From Atkinsonella hypoxylon (Eukaryota > Ascomycota > Sordariomycetes > Hypocreales > Clavicipitaceae): DNA of 64,000 nt. This document shows positions 11,983 to 21,856 of this stretch, piece after piece (position 1 is the stretch's first letter; each line of letters begins with the position of its first letter). The stretch is taken from contig JFHB01000032.1 of assembly GCA_000729835.1 (NCBI GenBank), forward strand, positions 124,001-188,000. The letters are read 5' to 3'. The notes under the pieces were generated by a model. It saw only the letters and a program-made list of their open reading frames with translations, made no database searches and was not told where the DNA came from. The translations under genes were made by a program, and so were the position numbers.

Positions 11983-12564
11983 ATGTTCAACGACGAGGAG
12001 CCTTTTCCTTCTACTCCGTCCAGGGCCCCAAAGGCGAGTTTACATGGCGGATTAACTACAATGTCGACACGTAATTATGAAGCTCTTGAAGGGGAATCAA
12101 TAAGGAGCTCCGCTGTTGATGGCGAGGAAACTCTGAATGAACTGGAAGGCGATGAGGGAGAATACAGATTTATAAGGTTTGTGGATCATCGTTGGGAGGA
12201 CAACTCGATTTTCATGCAGGTTGAGTGGGAAGATGGTAGTTTTACTTGGGAACCTGAAGCCGGTCTGTTCCAGGACGCCTCAGATGCCGTGCTAGAGTAC
12301 TGGGTGAGCCACGGCGGACGTCCTGCGAATCCGGATGACCCGGACTTATTTGAAGTTCACGCCATTCGTAAGCACAGCAAAGACCGCAAAAAGTTGTTCG
12401 TCGAGTGGGTTGGCTATGACGCAAAGGAAGCAACGTGGGTGCCGCGGGCGGCGATCGAAGAAACTGCGCCAGGGCTAGTGGCTCAATATTGGAAGTCAGT
12501 CAAAGACTCAAGGGCAAGGCGGCGCCGGAGACGTCGAGGATACTCGATTATTTGGGCGGTATAG
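11983..12564 (+). CDS. Double chromodomain protein, 193 aa
   Basis: A single-exon frame opens with ATG 11983. Two chromo-like modules are visible. The first, at about residues 60-113, begins YRFIRFVDHRW and contains QVEWEDGSFTWEPE and LEYW. The second, at about 122-170, contains EVHAIRKH, LFVEWVGYD, ATWVPRAAIEE and VAQYW. Both keep the aromatic positions and the W-x-(P/E) turn typical of methyl-lysine readers, so chromatin binding is the likely role. The C-terminus is a run of arginines, then a short tail. No set, helicase or reverse-transcriptase domain is attached. It stands alone in a repeat-rich area. It could be a host protein or a domesticated chromodomain from a chromovirus-type integrase; the lack of any integrase sequence nearby favours a free-standing gene. 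Confidence 0.72.
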   Translation: MFNDEEPFPSTPSRAPKASLHGGLTTMSTRNYEALEGESIRSSAVDGEETLNELEGDEGEYRFIRFVDHRWEDNSIFMQVEWEDGSFTWEPEAGLFQDASDAVLEYWVSHGGRPANPDDPDLFEVHAIRKHSKDRKKLFVEWVGYDAKEATWVPRAAIEETAPGLVAQYWKSVKDSRARRRRRRRGYSIIWAV

Positions 12565-13068
12565 GTATACGCTGGAGAGCTGACACCAAGCTGTACGCAT
12601 ATCCTATTCTTCGATTTACTGTACAATATGTATTTGCAATGGGATTGTGAGAAGTACGGGATGGAGCTGCCGCAGGCCGGAGGTTTCGGCGATATGTTTG
12701 TTCGACTGGGGCGAAAGGAACGGCAGCATATGAGTTGATGTGTGTGAAGGAGTGCTGACCAGATGATGTTTCCATCGATGAAAATCTAGAGTAGCTAAAA
12801 GTTTTCTTTCTCAGTTTCCTATGTACGCATTTGCCCGCGACGCTATCTAGGAGGAAATGGCTTGGTGTAAAATGATGCAGTGGCATCGTCTGCGGCCTGA
12901 CATGCCATCTCTCGATGAAGGTTGACAGTTGACACGGTAAGTACAGAGCGGTACTGATTAGTGCGCTTGTGGTGCCCCTTTCATATCCAATTGGCCAGAC
13001 CAGAAGACGCAAACGCTTATAGATTCAATTCAGTATGCTCAGGCTGTCTGTCATTTGCCAAAATGGCC
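12565..13068. other. Intergenic between convergent genes
   Basis: Holds the 3' flanks of the chromodomain and amidohydrolase genes. A long minus-strand frame here (12548-13012) lacks any family signature and looks non-coding. Confidence 0.5.
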
Positions 13069-14589
13069 TTAGTCAACAAACAGCTGCCCGTATCCATTGC
13101 CGTCATTTCGGCTGGTCTCAACCGTGAGTGGCGCCTCGTATGCAAAGCCGGCTGCCGACATGCCCTCGAACTGAGGGTAGGGCATGCTCCGCCACTTCCC
13201 TTGAATTCTCCTTGAGCTTGTCAGAAATTCCTCACTTACTTCACTTAGTTTGGGAGCAAGTATCTTCCCGTTGCGCTTGAGGAATTTCCCGTCAACCATG
13301 ACGTCCAGGACGTCTCCTACGTTTGCGTGGAGGATCACTGCCGCGACGGGATCTATCCAGCCTTGCATCGACAAACTCTCTTTGGCATTCCAGACGACAA
13401 GGTCAGATTTTGCCCCAACCTCAATCACGCCCAGGTCTCGTCTTCGCAGCGCAAGACCGCCCTTCCTCGTGGCAAGCATGAAAGCCTGGGACACACTCAT
13501 GGGGTTCCGAGTCGGCAGCCTCCAGGCCTCCAGAACGCGGGCGCTGAGCTTGTACCGCGTCGACTGAAGCCAGATACGCGCTTGGGTCAGGATATCGCTC
13601 GAGAAAGTGAAATGCGTGTCTACTCCGAGCGCAGCCTGATCCTGAAGCACGTAAGAGTGCGGATGGGTATGACCGTAGTGCATTTCTGATTCCGGTGTGA
13701 TGGAGAGGTATTGCTTCGTAGAGCGAAGAAGTTGCGCGCCCTGGCTGGTCATGAAGCTGCCGTGGGAGAAGACGACGGGAATTGACGTGTTCAGCATGTC
13801 GAATCGAGCCACGTCCTCAGGCAAGTTGGTGACGCCCCATGGCCCAGCGAGGCAGTGGGTAGTCAGCACTGACACATTGTACTGGCGAGCAAGGCCTGCG
13901 ATCTCCCGAGCTTCTTTCAGGTCGGGGCTAGGACCCCAGTAATCATACGCTATCCCGAGCTCTACGGATGTTCCATCGAGTCGTTTGCTTTCCGCGATTT
14001 CTCGGAAATTTGGTATCTGATCTTGAACGGTGTAGTTGAGACTGGGTATGTGGTGAAAGGCGTACGACCAGAAAACACGTGCGCCGCTCTCAATAGACGC
14101 ATTCAGTCCTGCGTACGCTGTTTCGTTAGACCAGGTGTGGTGGGCATGGTCGAGGGTCGTCGTCACACCCCCGTTCACCGCTTCGTACAGACCAGCGAGT
14201 TGGCCCAGGTAGACATCCTCGGCTGAGTAGCTAGCCGCGGCAACAAATTCGCCGTACCGCGAAAAGTATTCAAGCAGCGTGGTATTTGAGCCGAGGGTTT
14301 TCAAAGCAGTCTGCCAACCATGCCGATGGGTGTCGATGAAGCCGGGCGTCAGGATCTGGCCGCTGATGTCGATGCGGGTGGTGTTTTCGGGAACGCAGGG
14401 AGGCTCATCAGCCGCGGCTACGGCAACGATGCGATCATTGGTAACAAGGACGTTGCCATTCCGGATCACGTAAATCGACTCCTTGGTGCTGTTGAATGCA
14501 ATGATTGTGCCGCCGGTGAAGAGGGTTGATGAGCCATCGGCCAGCACCGCTGCGGCGAGCAGCGCCAGAGCTCGTGTTAAGGCATACAT
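13069..14589 (-). CDS. Secreted metal-dependent amidohydrolase, 506 aa
   Basis: Belongs to the amidohydrolase superfamily (ATZ/TRZ-like, chlorohydrolase/deaminase type). Seen in order: a hydrophobic N-terminus (LTRALALLAAAVLADG) that looks like a signal peptide; a beta strand with FTGGTII; the metal motif TPGFIDTHRHGWQ with His at about 88 and 90; GGVTTTLDHAHHTW; THCLAGPWG; SHGS; HYGHTHPHSY; and TFSSD, the last supplying the usual catalytic/metal Asp. The composite C-terminal strand LGVIEVGAKSDLVVWN is intact. Several N-x-S/T sites fit secretion. The open frame begins four codons earlier with a GTG, so I use the ATG at 14589. The substrate is unknown; relatives hydrolyse or deaminate N-heterocycles such as purines, pterins or triazines. 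No intron. No partner gene nearby. Confidence 0.85.
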   Translation of the reverse strand: MYALTRALALLAAAVLADGSSTLFTGGTIIAFNSTKESIYVIRNGNVLVTNDRIVAVAAADEPPCVPENTTRIDISGQILTPGFIDTHRHGWQTALKTLGSNTTLLEYFSRYGEFVAAASYSAEDVYLGQLAGLYEAVNGGVTTTLDHAHHTWSNETAYAGLNASIESGARVFWSYAFHHIPSLNYTVQDQIPNFREIAESKRLDGTSVELGIAYDYWGPSPDLKEAREIAGLARQYNVSVLTTHCLAGPWGVTNLPEDVARFDMLNTSIPVVFSHGSFMTSQGAQLLRSTKQYLSITPESEMHYGHTHPHSYVLQDQAALGVDTHFTFSSDILTQARIWLQSTRYKLSARVLEAWRLPTRNPMSVSQAFMLATRKGGLALRRRDLGVIEVGAKSDLVVWNAKESLSMQGWIDPVAAVILHANVGDVLDVMVDGKFLKRNGKILAPKLSEVSEEFLTSSRRIQGKWRSMPYPQFEGMSAAGFAYEAPLTVETSRNDGNGYGQLFVD

Positions 14590-15268
14590 CGAGGAAAGCA
14601 CTTTCTAAGCGGTGACAGAGGGACGGAGGATGGAGGATGGAGGATGGAGGAAGAAAAACTGGCGGTTCGAGCCATCTTTTGAACCGGCTCATGCTCGACA
14701 GCCTGACTGCCAAACCCGCTTGAGCCTGCATGCTTATTATTCGCGACCCCTGCGCCGAGCCTAGATTTTGAAAACTTTTTAATTGGCAACATCCTGAGTG
14801 TCCTATCCCTTTCGGTGATAGTGCTGACGAGAGAGTAGACGGGTTAGCTAGCGAGTGCGCTTTCACAAATTCCCTGTATCGCTTGCCTACATTTCATATA
14901 ATTGCAGTCTGGTCGCATATACTCCGTCTTCAATCGATTGTAACTATGCTGCGGCTCCTCCCGCGCGCGGCTTATATGCTGTCTGGTATCATTTCTCCTC
15001 CGAATGAGGGCACACCCAAGGTGGAGGAGTCTTCAGTGCTTTTTGATACTATTCACACACGAAACCCCCCCCTTGCACTCTGGTTCTCTACATGTTGCGA
15101 GCATGTAAGCCGGGCCATGGGCTAAGAATCCACCCGTCGGGCAATCTACTGAAACTGGTAAGCTGACCGATCCCCTTATAAGCAACTGTTGTACTGTTGG
15201 GCCCGCAAAAGTATGCATTCCCTGGTTTCGTTGTGCAATTTCCTACAATTTCGTAGTGATCATTGCCA
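14590..15268. other. Upstream region of the amidohydrolase gene
   Basis: Contains four to five tandem GGATGGA units (about 14625-14650) just upstream of the start. Otherwise nothing coherent. Confidence 0.45.
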
Positions 15269-15355
15269 CTACATGTGCTTGTCGCAAAGCCCCCAATCCT
15301 CGTCCATTAGGCTAAAGACTGTAGCGGCCAGAATGGATACGGCGAGTATCTGCAT
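15269..15355 (-). pseudogene. Decapitated tandem copy of the small secreted protein gene (signal peptide only)
   Basis: The minus frame reads MQILAVSILAATVFSLMDED and stops after 28 residues. The first 14 residues match the signal peptide of the 16260-16625 gene (MQILPLLILAATVYA). The similarity extends upstream for about 300 bp into the presumed promoter: CGCACGC(G/A)TCTT, GAGGAAC and a TATAAAAAGGGG box at about 15598-15611. The cysteine-bearing body of the protein is missing. This is a truncated duplicate that kept promoter and secretion signal. A functional 28-residue peptide cannot be excluded. Confidence 0.6.
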
Positions 15356-16259
15356 CTTGCGCGGCTGGCTAGCTGGGCGGCTGAACAAGGCAAAGGACAA
15401 GTGCTTAGCTTTTAAATGAACTTGTTAGAAGATCAGTTGTGCTGCCTTGTGGTAATATAAACGCACGCGTCTTCGGGTGGGTAGAGGAACACTTACTGTA
15501 CTCCGTTTCTGAGAGCAAATCTGACGCTTTATAGCTTGATTAAAAATACAGTAGAGAGCAAAACTCCGTACCTCTGCTACTGATCCACGTTGTGAAACCC
15601 CTTTTTATACCTGGAGGAAGAACAACTCGGTTTGCTCTGCTTTGACAAATTGCGGGACTTTTTGGTTGGCCGGCAATGGAGGGTGGATCCCAAAATATAT
15701 TACGGATTAGGGTCCCCTTATTACGCTAGATAACTTAGCCAGAACATGCATCTCTAATCTACCAATCAACCCTTCATTCCACAAGTTGATCATCAGCGCG
15801 CCAGCTAAATCTCAGGATGCTGGACAGGCCGATAATGGTAGTTTCTCAGCACTACGGGCAAATTTCAGGCGCCCTTAGGATCTGTGGCACAGTAACGATA
15901 CGTTCCATCAGAATCGCGCCCCCAATAGTTAAGTCAGGAGCAAGGAGTGTGAGCCACCTACCTTAGCAATGAGCCACCCAATTGGGTATAGCGCGACGCG
16001 TGGCACGCGTTCCTATCAATTGCTTAGCGGGCTCTAATTGGCTGGAACTGGGCAGAATCGGCGGTCAGGTCTACATTAATACTAGGCGCTAATTCACCCA
16101 GAAGAACGACTTATTCCTGGTGCGTCCGAGCATTGCATGACTTCCCCTGCAGTTTTATGGTTAGAAATACAGGTGACAGCGGTCCTCGACCCATAAAAAT
16201 GCTTTTACACGAATGCTGAATCAGGGCACACTAAGTGGAGGAGTCTCTACGGAATAGTC
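15356..16259. other. Duplicated promoter segment plus unassigned sequence
   Basis: 15356-15660 is the duplicated upstream region shared with 16626-16960. 15660-16259 shows no gene or repeat that I recognise. Confidence 0.45.
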
Positions 16260-16625
16260 TTACTGTTTTACACTATCTACCTCCAGAACAGTTCCCTTGC
16301 AAGATCTTTCTATAAATGTTGAATTATGCCCCTTTGGGCAAAAGCCAAGAAATCCGTTATTCCCGCATTTTACTAAAATTGCTGCGTCAACTGATCCAGC
16401 TCGCAATTTAAACCGTGACCCCTTCTGAGTGACTGTCGTGCCTTGATTCCCGCAGTAGTATACATTGCTCCCTTTTAAGGAGCATGGCCCCGCCTTCTTA
16501 TATTTAGGATTTTTGGTTAATTCAGTTTTTATGCAGGGCCACCAATCGACATCGCTGTTGTCGAAGCGGGCCTCTAGGTAGGCATAGACTGTAGCGGCCA
16601 GAATCAATAAGGGAAGGATCTGCAT
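16260..16625 (-). CDS. Cysteine-rich small secreted protein, 121 aa
   Basis: The ATG at 16625 opens MQILPLLILAATVYA, a clear signal peptide with likely cleavage after residue 15. The mature part is about 105 residues, basic, with six cysteines at positions 31, 48, 58, 87, 96 and 109, enough for three disulfides. One N-x-S/T site (NST, about 101) is present. Size, cysteine content and lack of a recognisable fold are typical of effector-like secreted proteins of plant- or insect-associated fungi, but the function is unknown. On the minus strand a TATAAAAGGGG box lies at about 16883-16893, some 260 nt upstream, so the leader may be long or spliced. A truncated paralogue sits about 0.9 kb downstream at 15269-15355. 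Confidence 0.72.
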   Translation of the reverse strand: MQILPLLILAATVYAYLEARFDNSDVDWWPCIKTELTKNPKYKKAGPCSLKGSNVYYCGNQGTTVTQKGSRFKLRAGSVDAAILVKCGNNGFLGFCPKGHNSTFIERSCKGTVLEVDSVKQ

Positions 16626-18229
16626 CTTGCGGTTGTGTCTGGCTAGGCGGCTCGATGAGAGAAGACGAACAAGTGCTGACTTTCAAGCTACTTGGTAGAA
16701 GATCTACTTGTGCTGCAACGTAAGCGCACGCATCTTTGGGTGCGTGGAGGAACGTTTACCTTGTCTGTGCCGTTGTCTGTGTCGCGGAGCAATCTAACGC
16801 TTTATCATGGAGTATGTATTGACCAAAAATCGGGTAGATAGACGCCAAATCTCTACTACCATACCAATTCACGTTGGAGAAGCCCCTTTTATATTAGTGA
16901 GGAAATCCCTATACGTGCTGCTCTCTTTTGCGGCATGCTCGAATTTGCTAAAAGCCTCAAGTTGACCCATAGATCTATATTTACATGGTAAAAGCCTCCC
17001 CATCCACTAGAAACTTGGGTAAATACCCTAGTTAGCAATATATTGCGCTTCTAAGAGCCTGGTAAATGCCTGTGACTGACTCAGTGGCTTGTGGTAGAGA
17101 AACGAGATTTCTGCTACCTTTATTCCGTAGGGCCCTAATTAAAGCCTCTCTAATTTAGATAACAGGGTTTTGCAAGCGCTAATTGGTTGTGCTTGTGCTT
17201 GTGCTGATCCAGCAGCTCGACAGCCTGTTAGCTATAGGCGTATCTCGAGCTGAATTTACCGAGCCTTTTTGTTCACTTTTGGGTACGGAATAGATCTTGG
17301 AGCTTTCATTTGACTTTATTAGCCGTGTTCTTGCCAGAACTGCTGGCAGTAACGTAGCCTGGAGACTGAGCTTGGCGTTAAGGACTCGGTTCGAAAGCCG
17401 CTGGTCAGTCGATTGGTGTAGACCTTGCCCTTCGTGAGACTCCTGCTATAAGTTATGGCTTGCAGAATTAGACATTCTGTTGCTATGCTACGAAACTGCT
17501 GCAGATGAGCCAAAAGTTACCTGGCTACTCTTAGATCTGAACGATGAGTCGCCACAATTTTCGCCACGAAAACTGAGCTGTCTTTCATCGCAAGATGGTA
17601 TCCCGTCTCTTTTTTCTTGTAAGTCCTTGAACGAGGAGGATCAGTCATTTTATAGTCTCTATCTTCTTGGATAGATCGGACCACCAATCTCGAGTAAGAG
17701 CACCTAGCACTATCTTGATGTCGTTACCTTTCTATAAACTGCCCGTGCAAAGATTCTCAGGTAACTAGCTGTGAGCGGCTAAAACGTTAGTGTCAAGCCT
17801 AATTCGCGCCATCTTTATCCGTAGTCTACAGCCTAAATAAGTCATTACCTTACCTTGCACCACGTAAAGTGGTGTCCATTACTAGGGCGGACACATCAAC
17901 AAGGCAGGCAGTCAAGGGATTATGACTGTGACGTTCGCGGTTATTCTCGAGGGATAAAATAGGTCGGTCTATGTAATCTTTGTCCGTAAGCGATATGGAG
18001 TACTAATGATGGCTTAAGGGTTATAAGAACTACCCGGAAGGCTACAGGCCGTAGAGTGCTACTAAAGAGGCCTTGTCTATTCCAGGAATGCCCAGATTAA
18101 CGATATTGCAATCATGTTTTAGGTTCTAATATTCTGAAGAAATTATAAGCTTCGCAAGTTATGTCTATTCTAAATGGACTTTCATTATTCTTTGAAATTT
18201 CCCTGAAGCGGCAACTCTGAAGCCTATCG
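16626..18229. other. Promoter of the small secreted protein gene, then gene-free sequence
   Basis: 16626-16960 is the intact copy of the duplicated upstream region. 16960-18229 holds no frame with a family signature and no RNA gene that I can see. A GTGCTT triplet repeat occurs near 17186-17203. Confidence 0.45.
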
Positions 18230-19218
18230 CTAGCCGGCTCTTATATTAGGATTAGCACCATGATCTAGGAGCAACTGAACTATAGCCGTGTCGCCCTTGC
18301 TGACCGCTAGATATAAGCAATTAAAGCCTGCTGAATTGAAACTCAAAGGGTTCGCTCCCAACGAAAGCAACAACCTAACCGTGCCTATGTGTCCGCCGTC
18401 GATTGCACAGTGCAACGCCGTCCTCCCGTTGTCATTAGCAAGATCCAATTCTGCTCCAGCACTCAGAAGGATAACGATAATAGGATCCAAACCCGTCTCT
18501 GCTGCAATATGAAGGGCAGCACGACCATCATTACTCGGTGTCGAAACTTGCGCGTCTCTTTCCACTTTCGAAGAGTCTTTACGGGTGGCTGTGGAGACAG
18601 TATAGTCGAAGTCTGCTGGGCTATTATCGTTAAAGAATAGCAGCTTATTGCACTCAATGTCCTTCAGGCCCATATCTAGAAGCTCCACGAAGCCATCACC
18701 GGTAGATTCGTTTCTTTCTATATGCGAGGTCATGCCTACATCAGTTTGTTCAGAAACATTGCGAATTGCATCTGAACCGACCGGTGTCGGTTGGGAGTTG
18801 TCCGGTGATGTTAGAAGCAAGTCGCCGCACGAGATTGCTGACGGGTTGCCTTGCGTTGGAGGATCCTTGGACGATGCTCGTTTATCACAAGGGCAGCTCG
18901 CTGCTGCGCAATGTTTACACGGCTGTTGTGTCATTTCGCTTGTCTGGTGCTCAGGACTCAAGCGTCTAGCCACCTTTCTGCGCCCTGCTTACATATGTCA
19001 GTGAACATTGTATGATGCAGAACAGGTAATCGAATGAACTGTCAGAACGAACGATGGTTTCGTTGAGCTATTCTATTTTGCCTTCGCCGCCGCTCGATTG
19101 CGTTCCAGTCGATGCTCTTGCCAGATATTCTCTCTGCTCGGGATCCAGACGCAGGAGACTTGACAATGGGTGCATTCTGCTCCGTGTGGTCCGGAGGTAG
19201 CATATCATTTGTGGCCAT
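18230..19218 (-). CDS. bZIP-ankyrin (TOXE/APS2-like 'bANK') transcription factor, 306 aa
   Basis: Two exons join in frame: 19218-19053 and 18984-18230. The intron (18985-19052, 68 nt) has a GTTCGT donor, a CACTGAC branch site and a CAG acceptor. Splicing completes the basic region RRRRQNRIAQRNHRRRK at about residues 41-57, which has the N-x-x-A-Q-x-x-x-R core of fungal bZIP factors. No leucine heptads follow; a Cys-rich patch (CKHCAAASCPC) comes instead. Ankyrin repeats fill about 205-305: GRAALHIAAETG, GRTALHCAIDGGH, then FNCLYLAVSKGD and LLLDHGANPN. A basic region without a zipper plus C-terminal ankyrins is the architecture of TOXE and APS2, which regulate HC-toxin and apicidin clusters. 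I chose ATG 19218 as the first ATG after the upstream frame turns unconvincing; longer N-termini are possible. No peptide synthetase lies in the window. Confidence 0.82.
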
Positions 19219-20362
19219 CCAGGAAAAAAGTTGGCGGCGCGTTGACGGCACGAAGCAATTGTTGGCAAAACTGGCACAGAACGGACTCAACAACCTGCCG
19301 GGCGTCCATCTCGTCTAATACCAACAGCACCGCGACCACATGCTCCATGTGAAGGCCGCCGCTTCAGCTCTGACAACATCATCGTATCACACTAAGGTGT
19401 CCTGCAGATCGAAGGTGCGGAGAACCAACAGCAGGATTGATCAAAAACGGAAGGAGGGCCTAGGCAGTTCATATTCTCGCAATGCGGGACATTAATAGCC
19501 TCTGCCAGCCTCTGCCGTCATTATTGACCGTGAATTTTTTGGCCGGCCGGATGTGTTCGAAGTAATAAGCTATTTTGATGTTATTAGAAAATCAAGCAAC
19601 AACCACATTCGGAGAAGATTCGACTTGTGCATGGCCAAGATATCTCTAGGCAACAAAGAGACCCCAGGTGGCCGCGGTCAAGAGCTTTCTTCACCACGGC
19701 AGGTGCAGGACAGTTTTGAACCCGACTCGACCTAGCTGTGGAGAGTTAAGTCAAAAGTCCCGCTAATGGGGAAATATGCCTAAGGCGGTCTAGTGCGGCA
19801 TAAAATACTTAAAATAAATAGCAATAACGCAGCTAAAAACATAAAAGGCACTAATAATGATTATATATACAAATTAAACCATTACTTAATAGCTTTTATA
19901 ACTATTTAATTAATAGTTCTTAGATTAATACTAAGCTTAGCAGTAATAATTAGTGTATATTGCTTCTGAAAAGGGGGATTAGCCCGCTATATACTTATTA
20001 TGAGCTAGGTCAGGTCAGGTGAGGTCTAGTTCATAACCTTAGGTCATCTACAGACTCCCTCGGACCCACTTATTCGGATGTTTTACCCCTAGGGGACAAG
20101 GCTCCAGGTAGAATGGCAACAGAGCTCGGTCCAATCAAATTCATCGCTATAAAGGGTACATCTTTTTCCATACAAAGTTGTACTATAATATAGGTACCGA
20201 CAACAGTCTAAGTTACAAAGAGAAACATTATATATTTTACAACCCCACTAGTTCTTAAAGGCTACCTAAGGTCGCTTGGGCTGCGCCCAATCGCCAGCAA
20301 TTAAAGTGGGCCAATCATGTACCTGGAGCCTTATCGCCCCCACCCCAAGGGGATGCGAAGTT
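19219..20362. other. Upstream region with an AT-rich relic
   Basis: About 19790-19960 is AT-rich and stop-filled, resembling the damaged repeats at the left end. Short direct repeats (GGTCAGGTCAGGTGAGGTC) lie near 20011-20029. No gene. Confidence 0.4.
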
Positions 20363-20792
20363 TGCCCGAAGGCAACAGGTAGGTCACGAGACTCACACCT
20401 TCTTCGATACATATGAGGCACTTCCGAACGGGCTCAACAGCTAGCCCCTAACGCGTTTAGTGGCATTCCTTATACAACAGTTTTCGCGATGTCTAATAAC
20501 AACAACAATAGTAGCTCTAGCGATTTATCTGCTTGTTTTGCTTGTTAAGGCTTTAAAGCCGGGTAAATTAGGCTATAAAGGGCCTCTAGGTGACGCTCGC
20601 GATACAGGGAACGCGCCTCCACCACACAAGCTACGATATAGCTACGATATATACGATGTACCTCTTTGTACTGAAGAAGATCGCTGGTACTTCTATTATC
20701 CCAATGTTCGCACCTAAATTCAAGTACTTTCATCCTCGCTCGTTCTGATTGGTCAACAAGCTAATTCGTGATCCAGCTGTTGCCTTCGGGCA
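20363..20792 (+). mobile_element. Inverted-repeat element, copy B (430 bp)
   Basis: The termini are TGCCCGAAGGCAACAG (20363-20378) and its exact reverse complement (20777-20792), extending imperfectly for another 10 bp. The interior is related to copy A at 10840-11218, with the same relative order of shared blocks. No transposase. The two copies differ in their terminal bases although each is self-complementary, so each pair of ends has co-evolved or the copies belong to different subfamilies. Confidence 0.62.
20460..20717 (+). CDS. Small membrane-protein frame inside inverted-repeat element B
   Basis: The frame reads MAFLIQQFSR and then a hydrophobic stretch of about 22 residues (LITTTIVALAIYLLVLLV), followed by a polar tail of about 50 residues rich in Tyr and Asp. 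Copy A has a frame at the equivalent place (from 10941) that also starts MAFLIQ but then diverges. The frame may be accidental; the conserved start in two diverged copies is the only argument for coding. Confidence 0.25.
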   Translation: MAFLIQQFSRCLITTTIVALAIYLLVLLVKALKPGKLGYKGPLGDARDTGNAPPPHKLRYSYDIYDVPLCTEEDRWYFYYPNVRT

Positions 20793-21856
20793 GGCAAATA
20801 CAGAAGGAGCCTATCAACAGTCAGCTTAGTCCGTAGAAATGCGTAAGTTATAGTGTGGAGCTATAAGTGACTTTCAATTGGAGGAAAGTTATATAAAAAG
20901 GGATGTATCTTTTAGTAGCGTTTAATACCCTGTATTATCCACCTTGTGCCTCCCTAATAGCTTCTTGCCTAGACCCACCTAGCCGGCTGATTGCAGCTGT
21001 AAGAGGGGATCCTGCCAGCTGCATAAAAAGGGGCTTGTATTCCGTATTGTACAAAAGGTCGCTCGAAGTTGCTCCACTAAACTATAGAGAAAAGGTGGGT
21101 CGATACGGAGGTGTGGCATCAAGGAGTTGGTTGGTTGGGTTTCGAAATCGCCACACTAAGCCGGCTCGGCCTGGTCGGGCTAGGAGGAAAGGGGAAGGAG
21201 AACGCGAAAGTAAGCACCCAAGAGAGGTGATGCAGTCTCCCTGGTCATGGCATTCCGTCCGCAGGGTAGTTACGGTAGCTCATTTCTGGGTAATAAGATG
21301 AGGGGTATCCCTTAAACAAAAGAGTTTGACAGAAGAAAACCTTGTTCTCTCTATAACAGAAAAAAGTTAGGTATATCTCTTCGTACACAAGACGGAGCAT
21401 GTACGGAACAGAGATGTACAGATGTACGCAAATACGTCCTTTTTTTTTTTCCTCTTTATTTTTTAGAGGCTAAGGACTGATAGGTAGAACAGACAGTGCA
21501 GGCAGCAAGCAATCTACTTTGCGCTGACACAAGCCTCGGGTGGATTGACGGCCTCTTGGGTCTTATTCCGTCTCAATTGAATCACCTGTAAAGAATTGGT
21601 CCGAAGCAAACAGACTGTTTAGAGGAGTGAAATGTAGGCCTTTTGGCAGTGGTGCACAGCCCGCGAGTTGTGAGTAATACCTTGACATGCTTGTGGATTA
21701 AAGCTGAACTGGCGGGGAATTTGGCCTGCTCAATGTTCGGATGAGCATGTTTAGCACGAGATTGGATTCTCAAGAGATGCTGCTGCAACTATGCTTTGGA
21801 CTTAATGCAGTTGTACACAAAAGCAAAAAAAAAAAAGTGGTGTGATACATCCCGAC
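20793..21856. other. No recognisable gene
   Basis: A plus-strand frame at 20903-21301 begins MYLLVAFNTLYYPP but has no family match and turns into Arg/Lys/Gly-rich sequence. Homopolymers occur near 21438-21450 and 21826-21837. 21570-21856 is the 3' flank of the UstYa gene. Confidence 0.4.

Noticed and set aside
12548..13012. 154-codon minus-strand frame between the chromodomain and amidohydrolase genes
   Set aside because: No domain, atypical composition, overlaps the 3' end of the chromodomain gene; likely chance.
18230..19218. Regulator as part of an NRPS cluster like HC-toxin
   Set aside because: No peptide synthetase, fatty-acid synthase or transporter gene is present within the window.
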